The notes beneath the pieces were generated by a model that was not told the DNA's origin, made no database searches, and was given only the letters and a program-made list of their open reading frames with translations. A stretch of DNA of 34,056 nt. Origin: Mucilaginibacter flavidus (GTDB taxonomy: Bacteria; Bacteroidota; Bacteroidia; Sphingobacteriales; Sphingobacteriaceae). Location of the stretch: the NCBI RefSeq assembly GCF_024055575.1, contig NZ_JAMXOE010000039.1:1-34056 (forward strand). Reading direction: 5' to 3'. Both the position numbers and the translations under genes were made by a program. The first letter of the stretch is position 1. Each line of letters starts with the position of its first letter. Shown here one piece after another: positions 7,366-15,892 of the stretch.

Positions 7366-8334
7366 TTATTTGGCCAAACTATTGCCCAATTCTCTAACAT
7401 AATCGTCATCAACATCTTTCGAGCCTTGTGATGCAATAAATGCATCGGCATCGCCCCCAAAAAGCTTCTTTAATGTACTTTTCTTAAGCGAAATAGATTG
7501 CGCTTTACCGTCGGCCCCTACAAAATAATAACGGTCATTATCCACATACTCGTCATATCTATGACCCATTTCAAGCACGCCGTCTGTATGAAAATCGGCC
7601 CTGCTAAGTTTCGAGTCACTCTTTTTGTATATTTTATATTTAGGAGTGCTCAACAATACCTCAACAAACAGCTTGTCCTTTATAACCGGTGAGCTTTCGT
7701 AAACGTGCGCCTGTCCTCTCTTATCAAACAAACTAAAGCTCTTGATCTGGCTGTTTGAAACAGCGGCCATTGATTTACCGTCGTTTGTGTATAAGATGTT
7801 CCCGCTTATTTTGTCGTAGTTGTACATATTGCTTTTTTCAACAACAAACGAGTCCCCTTTGTTTATACCGAATCCGGGTATCCAATCAGGGAACAAATAG
7901 CGGCTGCCCCTGGTAGCCTCCTGCGTAAAGCCGGACTTAACCTGCTGTTGGCTTGCATCACCCCCAAACATCAATTGGCCGCGATGTAAAAACTCGTCAT
8001 TTATCTCTGCTTTTACCGATTTTAATGAAACAACGCCACCTTGCGGGGCATCGGCTGGCAAAACCACCGCAACATTTGTTTTATTCTCGATTTTTACCTG
8101 TGTCTCCTTATAGTTGCAGGCAGACACCTGCAGCGCCGAAGCCGGATCCGCTTTTAGCATAAATGTACCGGTTGAATCAGCAAAGGTTGCATAATTATGC
8201 TGTGCATCGCGTACAAAAGCATATGGAACGGGCTGGCCTTTTTGATTGTTCACCGTGCCCCTAACTTCAATTGTTTGTGCAAACGCCGCGGCGCTGGTAA
8301 TTATAAGCAATAAGCTTGTAGTAATAGTCTTCAT
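7366..8334 (-). CDS. Secreted protein with carboxypeptidase-regulatory-like domain, paralogue 2
   Basis: 322 residues, signal peptide to about residue 19 (AFA|Q). The N-terminal beta-sandwich is almost the same as in paralogue 1 over NNQKGQP-PYAFVRDAQHNY and FADSTG. The linker is short, followed by the shared C-terminal domain: RGSRYLFPDW, NMYNYDK, YTNDGKSM, HRYDEYVD, GGDADAFI..QGSKDVDDDYV. The lysine- and tyrosine-rich KYKIYKK segment is kept in all three copies. Minus-strand TATCTTTA at 8361-8368 is a weak -7 box about 27 bases before the start. Unknown function; probably exported to the periplasm. Confidence 0.85.
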   Translation of the reverse strand: MKTITTSLLLIITSAAAFAQTIEVRGTVNNQKGQPVPYAFVRDAQHNYATFADSTGTFMLKADPASALQVSACNYKETQVKIENKTNVAVVLPADAPQGGVVSLKSVKAEINDEFLHRGQLMFGGDASQQQVKSGFTQEATRGSRYLFPDWIPGFGINKGDSFVVEKSNMYNYDKISGNILYTNDGKSMAAVSNSQIKSFSLFDKRGQAHVYESSPVIKDKLFVEVLLSTPKYKIYKKSDSKLSRADFHTDGVLEMGHRYDEYVDNDRYYFVGADGKAQSISLKKSTLKKLFGGDADAFIASQGSKDVDDDYVRELGNSLAK

Positions 8335-8454
8335 ATTTTATATTGAAAAGATTTAAGGCCTAAAGATAAAAATATTCTTTACAGAAAGCACGTGCGGTTT
8401 CCATCATTTAGATAAACCGGGTTGTTTTAAGGTAAAAAAAATGTTACAACGAAA

Positions 8455-9435
8455 TTATTGGGCCAGGCTGTAGCCAAGTTCGCGTACGTAGTCGTCGTCT
8501 ACATCCCGGTCGCCCTGGGCGGCTATAAATTTGTCGGCATCCCCGCCAAGCAGTTCTTTCAGCGTTTTTTTCTTTAAAGAAATTCCCTTTGGCTTATCGC
8601 CCGCTTTAACGAAATAATAATGTTCATAGTCAACATATTCATCGTACCTGTTACCTGAAGTAATAATCCCATCGCTTTTAAAATCGGCCTTTACAAGCTT
8701 ATTATCTGTTTGCTTGTATATTTTGTATTTGGAGTTATTTAACAGCACCTCGATGTAAGGCTTTTTACTTATTGCCGAGGCGTTTTCAAAAATAAGAGGA
8801 AGTAATTTGCCGTTAAAAAGGCAAAAGTATTTTATCCCCGGCTTATTAATCCGCATCACCGTCTTCATATCTTTAGTAAACAACAGGGAGCCGCTGGCCT
8901 TGTCGTAATTATATAAATTATTAATATCAAACCAAAGCGAATCTTTAATACCTATGGCAAAACCGTGTACCCAATGCAGCAGCAAAAACTGGCTGCCTCT
9001 TGTGGGTTCGTGCGCAAACCCGGCGGCAACGGCTGTGCTTGAGCCGGTTTGCGTCATCAGGGTTTGATAATAAGGCACACCACCGCCGCCACCAGTCTCC
9101 GGACCAGCCAAACCTGCGGAATTACCTGCCGCATTTGCCGAGGACGATGTTCCTGCTGGCATAACTATATTCACAACGGTTTTATTCTCTATTTTAACCT
9201 GCGTATCTGCAAATCCGTTGGCAATTGCAACTAACACCGATGAAGGATCGGCTTTAAGCAGAAACGAGCCTGCCGAATCGGCATAGGTTGCATAATAATG
9301 TTGCACATCGCGCACAAAAGCAAGGGGGATCACCTGCCCTTGCGCATCTTTAACAGTTCCACTTACAGATATTGTTTGGCTCAGCGCATTCGAAAAAATG
9401 CCCGCTATAAAGAGCCCAAAAATCAATATTTTCAT
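8455..9435 (-). CDS. Secreted protein with carboxypeptidase-regulatory-like domain, paralogue 3
   Basis: 326 residues, signal peptide to about residue 19 (ALS|Q). It is the most diverged of the three. The N-terminal domain keeps VSGTVKDAQGQVIPLAFVRD and ADSAGSFLLKADPSS. The linker carries a run of glycines (ETGGGGGV). The C-terminal domain has RGSQFLL, NLYNYDKASG, NRYDEYVD, ISLKKKTLKELLGGDAD and DRDVDDDYVRELGYSL. The last motif is the best-conserved part of the family. It lies 160 bases downstream of the SusCD operon on the same strand, separated by a terminator, so co-transcription is unlikely but a functional link is possible. Confidence 0.84.
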   Translation of the reverse strand: MKILIFGLFIAGIFSNALSQTISVSGTVKDAQGQVIPLAFVRDVQHYYATYADSAGSFLLKADPSSVLVAIANGFADTQVKIENKTVVNIVMPAGTSSSANAAGNSAGLAGPETGGGGGVPYYQTLMTQTGSSTAVAAGFAHEPTRGSQFLLLHWVHGFAIGIKDSLWFDINNLYNYDKASGSLLFTKDMKTVMRINKPGIKYFCLFNGKLLPLIFENASAISKKPYIEVLLNNSKYKIYKQTDNKLVKADFKSDGIITSGNRYDEYVDYEHYYFVKAGDKPKGISLKKKTLKELLGGDADKFIAAQGDRDVDDDYVRELGYSLAQ

Positions 9436-9548
9436 CTTATTTAATGATTAATATTTGTTCGCATTCCTTATCTATCTGCAATATACCTTGTTTTTATAAA
9501 AAACATACAAATAAAAGACATAGCTAACGGAATCATTACCCAGTAAAA

Positions 9549-9575
9549 AAGCCGTTCATTAAAAATGAACGGCTT
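9549..9575 (-). terminator. Terminator of the SusCD operon
   Basis: AAGCCGTTCATT at 9549-9560 pairs perfectly with AATGAACGGCTT at 9564-9575 (12 bp, 3-base loop). On the minus strand it is followed by a run of T. It lies 23 bases after the stop of the DUF1735 gene. Confidence 0.85.
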
Positions 9576-9597
9576 GCTTTATTGAATAAACGCCCGG

Positions 9598-10503
9598 TTA
9601 TTGTTTAAGCGTTAAAGTCTCTTCAGTGGTACGTAACTTGCCTCTGTATTGATAATGTAATGTGAACGTTTTAGTAGCAGGATCGTAGAAGTTATCACCT
9701 ACCTGGGTAAATGGCCCAGGCAAGTTGCTTAAGCTAGTTCCAACAAAAGTCACAGTCACCGAATTATCAGCATTAACCTTTAACGTTATAGGGTCGCCGT
9801 CACCCAAATCAGCAACTGTTGATGAAACAGTAGCAGCATCAACGGTACCTAACGTTTTATCCTGGTTAATTACCCTTTGATCAATTTGACTCAAGTCGGC
9901 GGCATAACGTGTAAATAAGCCGGCAGCATGGTATACCCCATCATAAATGTTTTTAACACCTAAAGTAACCAGTATTGTATCTAATGCAACACCATTAGCG
10001 GCATGCATTTTCGAATACCCGTTAAAATTTGTTATTGCCAGCAACACTGCATATTTTTTTGATGGGTCAAATTTAGAACCATCAATATCCAATGAATAGT
10101 TTTTAGCAAAAACACCGGGAGCAAGGTTAAATGTTACACCGGAGGCTGAACTTACAATTGAAGGATCAGCGGTTTGTGTTGCTAACGTTGTTGGTATCGG
10201 GGTGTAGTCGGTACTGTTAGCTGCATTGTATGCAGCCAGGTCAAGTGACGTCAACACAATAGATGCCGATTTTTGCAAGTCGGCGTTGCTTGCTGCATCT
10301 CTCCTTAAAGAGAACACAGTAACCGTTTTAATATCAGTAAACGGTAAAAAGTGCAGGTCATTTTCCTGGGCTTCGGTAATATACACGTATGATTTACCCG
10401 ATTGCTTAGTTTCTGTCCCGCTAAATGGGTCTTTACGGCACGCGCTAAACAGCGTCATCACCGAACAGCCAATGAGCGTATATTGTAAAAATTTATTTTT
10501 CAT
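9598..10503 (-). CDS. DUF1735-domain lipoprotein of the SusCD operon
   Basis: 301 residues. A lipoprotein signal peptide ends LFSAC with Cys22 as the lipidated residue. Residues about 40-185 fit DUF1735 (BT_3987-like N-terminal domain): VYITEAQENDL, an internal SLDLAAYNAANSTDY segment, then GVTFNLAPGVFAKNYSLDID and YAVLLAITNFNG. The C-terminal part is a small beta-rich domain (FTLHYQYRGKLRTTEE). Proteins of this type are surface lipoproteins that accompany SusC/SusD pairs and are thought to bind glycan or glycoprotein ligands. It follows susD with a 99-base gap that contains a perfect 16-bp inverted repeat, so its dose may differ from the genes before it. Confidence 0.87.
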   Translation of the reverse strand: MKNKFLQYTLIGCSVMTLFSACRKDPFSGTETKQSGKSYVYITEAQENDLHFLPFTDIKTVTVFSLRRDAASNADLQKSASIVLTSLDLAAYNAANSTDYTPIPTTLATQTADPSIVSSASGVTFNLAPGVFAKNYSLDIDGSKFDPSKKYAVLLAITNFNGYSKMHAANGVALDTILVTLGVKNIYDGVYHAAGLFTRYAADLSQIDQRVINQDKTLGTVDAATVSSTVADLGDGDPITLKVNADNSVTVTFVGTSLSNLPGPFTQVGDNFYDPATKTFTLHYQYRGKLRTTEETLTLKQ

Positions 10504-10526
10504 CTTTATAATTTTTTAGTGTTAGT

Positions 10527-10575
10527 GAACTATCATAAGCGGTAACTATATTTTCTATTCCGCTTATGATAGTTC
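10527..10575. repeat. Intercistronic 16-bp perfect inverted repeat
   Basis: GAACTATCATAAGCGG at 10527-10542 and CCGCTTATGATAGTTC at 10560-10575 are exact inverse copies separated by 17 bases. It lies between the SusD and DUF1735 genes. There is no T tract on the minus-strand downstream side, so it looks more like an mRNA-processing or stabilising hairpin than a full terminator. Confidence 0.8.
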
Positions 10576-10602
10576 GAATTAATGTTAAAAACTAATCTAA
10601 AC

Positions 10603-12072
10603 TCACGGAGTCTGACCAATTACATCCCACCATACGGCGTTGTCCTGCGAGTCGGTACCTGCGGTAGGCACTTCCCTTGCAATGGCAGCTTTTACGCTGG
10701 CGCTGTTTGTGGTTTGTTCAGAGGTTGCATAAATATACCTTCTAACAATCTTCTTTGAAGAGTTTGATGCGCCAGGACCAGGTATAAGAACAGGGTAGCC
10801 TGATTTACGCCAGATATCCCAGCCCATGTGGCCGTCAGGATATGCGCTTACCCATCGCTGTACCGCTATATTTTTATCGTTTGCAGCGCCTGGAGTTGCC
10901 GTAACAACAACATTGGAGTTGGCGAAATATGTAGCGTTAGGTGCATCAACGCCCCATTGCGCAAACGACAGGTTAACAGCATTTTGGTAAGTGGCAACCA
11001 AGTCGCCTGTTGTCCAGCCTATATTAATAGCCTCAGCAGTTGCAAGTGCAACTTCAGAAGCGGTTATAACTTCAACCCTTGAAGCCTGGGTACGCTTATC
11101 AGCACGTAACACCATCGCCCAATCAGCGTTGGCAGCAATATAGTTATTTGCGGTTGTACGGTCAACACCATAAGGAACACCATCATCTGAACCTACTGTA
11201 CCGCCTGTTATTTGATTTGGGTCACTGAATGAACCGCCATAAACCGTCTTCCTGGTGTCGTTTGTCGCTTTCAGGTAGTCGGTCATGGTTTTACTTTCGG
11301 CCCAATCCTGCCTGCCGTTAAACAAGTTGTACCATTCCGATTTAAAGCTACCACCCGGGTATGCTACGCCAAAGTTTTGTGCATTTGTTGTAATAGGGCC
11401 CGCAGCTAAAGCAGCTTTAAATGCAGTTGCATAAAAATCACTTGCTCCAGGTACTTTTTTAGATGCCTGTAAAGAAACCAGCATCACGAGTGAGTTACCG
11501 GCCCTTTTCCATGATGCAGCATCGCCGCCATAAAAAAGGTCGCCCGGTACCGAACCACCATCCATTGAGGCAACGGCACCCTGAACCTTGGTAACAATAC
11601 CTTTGTAAATGTCCTCCTGCTTGTCATAAACCGGGGTGATAGCCTTTAAACCCTGTAAGGCCTGGCTATATGGGATATCGCCAAAGTTATCAGTTAATAC
11701 CCAAAAAATGTACTGCTGCAATATGGTAGCAGCGGCAACTGAGTTTTTGCTTTGATTAAGACCAATTACATTCTGACAATCTTCCAGGTCGCCATTGTAG
11801 TTTCCTGTGAACGAAGTAACAGGCGCCGCATAAAGCGAGGTGCCCGGGTACTGGGTTTCAGAAAAATACTGGGCGTATGCACCGCCGGCCAATGCGCCTG
11901 TTGAGGAGTAAACCGGCAGGTTATTTTCTACGTTTGCCAGCAACGCGCTCACAACAGGGTTCCGAACCGCAGTCGGGTCGTTGTTGGTCGTGCCGAAGTC
12001 GCTTGGTTTTTTACAGCTTGCGGCCCCCAGCAGTGTAAGGGTCGTTAGCGTGTATATATAAATCTTTTTCAT
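10603..12072 (-). CDS. SusD/RagB-type nutrient-binding outer-membrane lipoprotein
   Basis: 489 residues with a lipoprotein signal peptide (LGAASC, Cys20). Sequence matches the SusD-like_2 subfamily: YAQYFSETQYPG near the N-terminus, QYIFWVLTDNFGDIPYSQALQG around residues 120-145, then YKGIVTKVQGAVASMD, SWKRAGNSLVML and a C-terminal MGWDIWRKSGYPVLIPG. These are the alpha-helical tetratricopeptide-like lid proteins that sit over a SusC barrel and capture substrate. The gene begins 41 bases after the SusC stop on the same strand. The subfamily is common for peptide or unknown-glycan transporters; no enzyme gene nearby identifies the substrate. Confidence 0.94.
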   Translation of the reverse strand: MKKIYIYTLTTLTLLGAASCKKPSDFGTTNNDPTAVRNPVVSALLANVENNLPVYSSTGALAGGAYAQYFSETQYPGTSLYAAPVTSFTGNYNGDLEDCQNVIGLNQSKNSVAAATILQQYIFWVLTDNFGDIPYSQALQGLKAITPVYDKQEDIYKGIVTKVQGAVASMDGGSVPGDLFYGGDAASWKRAGNSLVMLVSLQASKKVPGASDFYATAFKAALAAGPITTNAQNFGVAYPGGSFKSEWYNLFNGRQDWAESKTMTDYLKATNDTRKTVYGGSFSDPNQITGGTVGSDDGVPYGVDRTTANNYIAANADWAMVLRADKRTQASRVEVITASEVALATAEAINIGWTTGDLVATYQNAVNLSFAQWGVDAPNATYFANSNVVVTATPGAANDKNIAVQRWVSAYPDGHMGWDIWRKSGYPVLIPGPGASNSSKKIVRRYIYATSEQTTNSASVKAAIAREVPTAGTDSQDNAVWWDVIGQTP

Positions 12073-12113
12073 CGTTTTTAAATATTAAAATTAAATTTTC
12101 GTTTAGCTACCGA

Positions 12114-15100
12114 TCAGAAACCAACTCTTAAGTTAAATCCGAAACCTCTTGTTCCAGGTAATTGCCCTGATTCCCCTGATACTGCACTAATCTGTGATGG
12201 ATCGAAATCTTTTGTTTTAGCATATATTAACCATAGGTCATGTGCCTGTATCTGGAATGTTGCATTCTTGATAACATTACCAATTCCTAATTTTTTAACA
12301 GGGATTTTGTATGAGATACCGGCCTCACGCAATTTGATGAAGGTTAAGTCATAAACAAACTCATCTTCAGTACCGTTGTTAAAGTTATTGTGGTAATAAT
12401 CATAGGCACTAACATACATACTAACCGGTTTGCCGTTTGCGTCAACACCTGTTTGGTGAATACCACCGCCGTCAGCAACGTTATCACGAACAGGGTTACC
12501 TTTGTCGTTTAATGCTGCGGTACGGTAAGTTGTACCAGAGAATGAACCGAAGGCATCAGTTAATGAAGCGAATTTACCGCCAAACTGGTAATCTATGTTA
12601 AAGTTAAAGGCGAAATCTTTAAACAGGTTGAATGTGTTTTGTATACCACCTGTATGTTTTGGAAGCGCGCTGCCGTAATAAACAGCAGGGTTTCTCTGGT
12701 AAAAACCAGAACCATCAAGGATTGGTACACCTGCAGCATTGCGGAGGATACCTGCGCCAAAAATCTGGCCCCATGCAGCACCGGCTTTCTGAACCAGGTA
12801 AGGCACCTGTGAGAACGTGTTGTATCTAACAATAACTTGCTGTACGTTGTACTTGTTACTGATTTCAACAACTTTATCCTGTAATAAGTTCTCGTAGGCT
12901 AATGAAACCTGCCAAGAGAAATTAGGGATTTTTACCGGGTAAATGTTAACGTTTATGTCGAAACCTTTACGTTCAACATCACCGAAGTTAGTCAAAATAG
13001 AGTTTACACCACTGGCGCCGTTCACACCAATTGAGAAAGGAATGTCCTTTTCAGAAGCTGTAAAGTAGGTACCTGAAACGCTAATCCTGTCGTTCAGGAA
13101 ACGCAAGTCTATACCTAACTCCTTATTGGTTACTGTTGAACCATGAATCTTAGGGTCAACGCTTTGGTCAGGAGTAGTCATTATCAACTGACCGTTAAAT
13201 TTCTGAGGATTTACGCCGTATGATGCACCAGGGTAACGGTAAGCACCAAAATCTTCGTTACCATAACCTAACGCTTTAGGTATTTGACCATAGCTGGCCC
13301 TTAATTTACCATAGCTTAGCCATTTATCCTGGCTTTTCAGCAAGTCGCTGAAAACGAACGATAAACCTGCTCCCTTTGACAATACGTCGTTTTTAGCCTG
13401 CGGGAAAGTTGAGAACCAGTCGTTACGTATCGAACCGTCTAAATAAATCAGTTCTTTCCAGTTTAGTGATAAGTGACCTAAAACAGCATTGTAAGCTTCT
13501 GTTGTCCTTCCGTTAAAAATGCCGGGAGCACTAACGCTGTTCCCAATTGTATAAAGGTCAGGGATGGTTAAACCGTCAACAGTATTTTCAGCGTTTACTT
13601 TTGCAGTTGAGTTAAAACGGTCAGTACCGAAGTTAGCGTCAATTGTGAAATCTTTTACCTTTTTGTGGTAGGTTGCTAAAAACTCTAAGTTTTCGCGGTT
13701 TGAGTAAGAGTTACTTGTAGCATATTGTGCTTTTACACCTGTTTGTGTTGCACCGATTTCAAGCGCGGTAGGCACAATGGTTTCGCCCCATGTAGTATTT
13801 TGTTGTTTACGGTAAGTAACCCTAAAGTTTAAGTCGTTATTAACTTTGTACGTGAAGGCTATATTTCCGTATAAACGGTCGCGGTTTGAGTGAATCTGCT
13901 CCAAATCTTCGAAGGTATAGTAGTTATACCAGTAGTTTGCGCCATAAAACGAAGTCGGGTTAGCCGGGTTCCATGCATTAGGATCGTTGTGGTTCCAGGT
14001 TGCATACTGGTTAGGGCCGTATTGTAAGCCTCTAAGTTCTTTCAATATACCCATGTCAATATCGCGGTGGAACCATTGAGTAAAGCCACCTGTTCCAAGG
14101 TTAGCATAACCATCGTCGACTACACCGTGCAGTTTTTGGTTGGTATAGTTAATGTTAGCTGATAACGAGAAGTGCTTGCTTAAATCATAGTTATAATTTA
14201 AGTTCAGCGTATTTCTCTTCAAGTCCTGGTCAGGAATAATACCTTTTTGGTAAACGTTACCATAGCTTAATTTAAAGCTGTAATCGTCGCCTGCTTTGTT
14301 AAAAGTTAAACTGTTGTCAAGCAGTGGCGCAGTTTGGTAGAATTCAGAAGTATTATTCGGCTGTGGTGTCCACGAGGCAGTTTTACCTGTGTATTTTGTA
14401 CCGGCATACCATGCATACCATGGAATGTACTCCTGACCAACCATTTTAGGGCCCCAGCTACTATCATCAGAATAATCAGGGTAGTATTTACCGCTTAATG
14501 ATTTCCAATGATCAGGATCGCCTGCCTTCCAGTTGTACTGGGTAAATACCGGGTTGTTACCACCGCCATAAGTATTTTGGTAGTTAGGCTCAATGTAAGC
14601 CTTGTCCCAGGTTGCACCAATACGCAGGTCAACGTTTAAGCCGCCATTCTTTTTAGCCTTAGCAGTAGTGATTACGATTGCACCGTTAGCACCCTGCGAA
14701 CCTAATAGGGCTGCTGCTGCTGCACCTTGCAAAACTGTAACGCTTTCAACGTCATCAAGGTTTAAGTCATCAATGTTAGGCAGGATAGTACCGTCAACCA
14801 CATAAAGTGCGCCAACGCCAGTACCAAAACCTGATGCACCACGCAACCTTACCTCGGTGTTACGGCCCAAAGCTGCTGCCGACTGGCTGCGCACCTGGAT
14901 ACCAGCAACTTTACCGGCAAGAGCGTTGTTAATGTTTGGCTCACGAACAGTGTTCAGTTCGGTAGCGGTAACCACCTGTGCAGAGTTTGAGTTTGAACGG
15001 GCTGTTTGCTTAATGCCGTAACCACCGGTTACCACAACTTCTTTCAACTCTTTTGCATTTGTTTCAAGGGTCGCATTTACAAGGTCAGTTGCACCAATTG

Positions 15101-15353
15101 CGATCACAACCCTGTTGTAACCTACAAATGTGAATGCTAATGATTTTGCCGATGCCGGCACCTTGATGGTAAACTTACCATAGTCGTTGGTTACTGTACC
15201 AACTTGAGTTCCGGGTACTGTAACGCTTACTCCTGGAAGCGGAAAACCGTCATCCTTTGAAGTAACCGTACCAGTAATTGTTCGATTTTGTGCAAATGCC
15301 TGCGTAGCGCAAAACATTATGAAACACAAACTTACTAGTAAAAGTTTTTTCAT
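12114..15353 (-). CDS. SusC/RagA-type TonB-linked outer-membrane transporter
   Basis: 1079 residues. Signal peptide to about residue 21 (AFA|Q); CarboxypepD-regulatory-like domain at about 24-107 (TITGTVTSKDDGFPLPGVSV, YGKFTIKVP); the SusC signature LKEVVVTGGYG; plug domain at about 115-235 (NALAGKVAGIQV, VRLRGASGFG, ALYVVDG, QGANGAIVITT); then a 22-strand barrel ending in phenylalanine (NLRVGF). It imports substrate captured by the SusD partner, driven by TonB-ExbBD. An unusual detail is a five-alanine run (LQGAAAAALLG) where most homologues have a D-A-S-A-A-type stretch. It is the first gene of the SusC-SusD-DUF1735 operon. Confidence 0.96.
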   Translation of the reverse strand: MKKLLLVSLCFIMFCATQAFAQNRTITGTVTSKDDGFPLPGVSVTVPGTQVGTVTNDYGKFTIKVPASAKSLAFTFVGYNRVVIAIGATDLVNATLETNAKELKEVVVTGGYGIKQTARSNSNSAQVVTATELNTVREPNINNALAGKVAGIQVRSQSAAALGRNTEVRLRGASGFGTGVGALYVVDGTILPNIDDLNLDDVESVTVLQGAAAAALLGSQGANGAIVITTAKAKKNGGLNVDLRIGATWDKAYIEPNYQNTYGGGNNPVFTQYNWKAGDPDHWKSLSGKYYPDYSDDSSWGPKMVGQEYIPWYAWYAGTKYTGKTASWTPQPNNTSEFYQTAPLLDNSLTFNKAGDDYSFKLSYGNVYQKGIIPDQDLKRNTLNLNYNYDLSKHFSLSANINYTNQKLHGVVDDGYANLGTGGFTQWFHRDIDMGILKELRGLQYGPNQYATWNHNDPNAWNPANPTSFYGANYWYNYYTFEDLEQIHSNRDRLYGNIAFTYKVNNDLNFRVTYRKQQNTTWGETIVPTALEIGATQTGVKAQYATSNSYSNRENLEFLATYHKKVKDFTIDANFGTDRFNSTAKVNAENTVDGLTIPDLYTIGNSVSAPGIFNGRTTEAYNAVLGHLSLNWKELIYLDGSIRNDWFSTFPQAKNDVLSKGAGLSFVFSDLLKSQDKWLSYGKLRASYGQIPKALGYGNEDFGAYRYPGASYGVNPQKFNGQLIMTTPDQSVDPKIHGSTVTNKELGIDLRFLNDRISVSGTYFTASEKDIPFSIGVNGASGVNSILTNFGDVERKGFDINVNIYPVKIPNFSWQVSLAYENLLQDKVVEISNKYNVQQVIVRYNTFSQVPYLVQKAGAAWGQIFGAGILRNAAGVPILDGSGFYQRNPAVYYGSALPKHTGGIQNTFNLFKDFAFNFNIDYQFGGKFASLTDAFGSFSGTTYRTAALNDKGNPVRDNVADGGGIHQTGVDANGKPVSMYVSAYDYYHNNFNNGTEDEFVYDLTFIKLREAGISYKIPVKKLGIGNVIKNATFQIQAHDLWLIYAKTKDFDPSQISAVSGESGQLPGTRGFGFNLRVGF

Positions 15354-15391
15354 TTCGTTAATAATAAGATCAGTTAATAGTTAATTAATCA

Positions 15392-15422
15392 TAAAAGTAG
15401 TGTTACATTATCAAATTGTCAA
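15392..15422 (-). promoter_or_regulatory. Candidate promoter of the SusCD operon
   Basis: Minus strand: TTG at 15422-15420, a 20-base spacer, then TACTTTTA at 15399-15392. The -7 box differs from TAnnTTTG at one position. The leader to the ATG at 15353 would be about 35 bases. Confidence 0.4.
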
Positions 15423-15497
15423 GCTAAATCTTAAAAAACATCGCTTTTTTTTAAAATAAACTATGATTCGCCTATAATTGAAATATTTTTAGTACTA

Positions 15498-15533
15498 TGT
15501 ATTGCATAATACAATTTAAAACATATATCTTTG
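15498..15533 (+). promoter_or_regulatory. padR promoter with overlapping dyad operator
   Basis: TTG at 15502-15504, a 21-base spacer and TATCTTTG at 15526-15533 form a full -33/-7 promoter. The -33 box lies inside the dyad TGTATT-GCAT-AATACA (15498-15513), a plausible site for PadR autorepression. The -7 box ends only four bases before the padR ATG. Confidence 0.55.
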
Positions 15534-15537
15534 TTGT

Positions 15538-15870
15538 ATGATTGTTGAAAACACACAAACCCAAATGCGGAAAGGGATACTGGAGTATTGCATTCTTTCC
15601 ATAATTGCAAAGGGCGAAACATATGCTTCGGATATCATCGCCGAGCTTAAAAAAGCCCAACTGCTTGTAGTTGAGGGTACTTTGTATCCCTTGCTCACCC
15701 GTTTAAAAAACAATGGGCTCCTTACCTATAATTGGGTGGAGAGCACATCGGGGCCGCCGCGTAAGTACTATATCTTATCAGAAGAGGGTAAAACGGTGCT
15801 GGCGCAACTGGATAAGACCTGGGAAGAGTTATTATTTGCTGTTCAGACAGCTATTGGGGACAGAAAATAA
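15538..15870 (+). CDS. PadR family transcriptional regulator
   Basis: 110 residues, a single winged helix-turn-helix with the PadR pattern: MRKGILEYCILSII (helix 1), GETYASDIIAELKKA, VEGTLYPLLTRLKNNGLLTYNW (recognition helix and start of the wing), and SGPPRKYYILSEEGK in the wing. A short C-terminal helix provides dimerisation (LDKTWEELLFAVQ). In Bacteroidota this short PadR type is regularly paired with a PspC-domain gene, as here, with a 22-base gap. It probably represses its own operon through the dyad in its promoter. The ATG at 15538 is so close to the -7 box that the mRNA may be leaderless; the next ATG is 24 bases further on. Confidence 0.93.
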   Translation: MIVENTQTQMRKGILEYCILSIIAKGETYASDIIAELKKAQLLVVEGTLYPLLTRLKNNGLLTYNWVESTSGPPRKYYILSEEGKTVLAQLDKTWEELLFAVQTAIGDRK

Positions 15871-15892
15871 AAAACCGCAAATTATTATCATC

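Noticed and set aside
6031..9575. Series of repeated hairpins as a possible CRISPR array
   Set aside because: The hairpins differ in sequence and are gene-end terminators; there are no regularly spaced identical repeats.
15713..15892. A 60-codon N-terminal extension of the PspC protein
   Set aside because: It overlaps padR in another frame and reads as shifted padR sequence; ATG 15893 gives a natural start.
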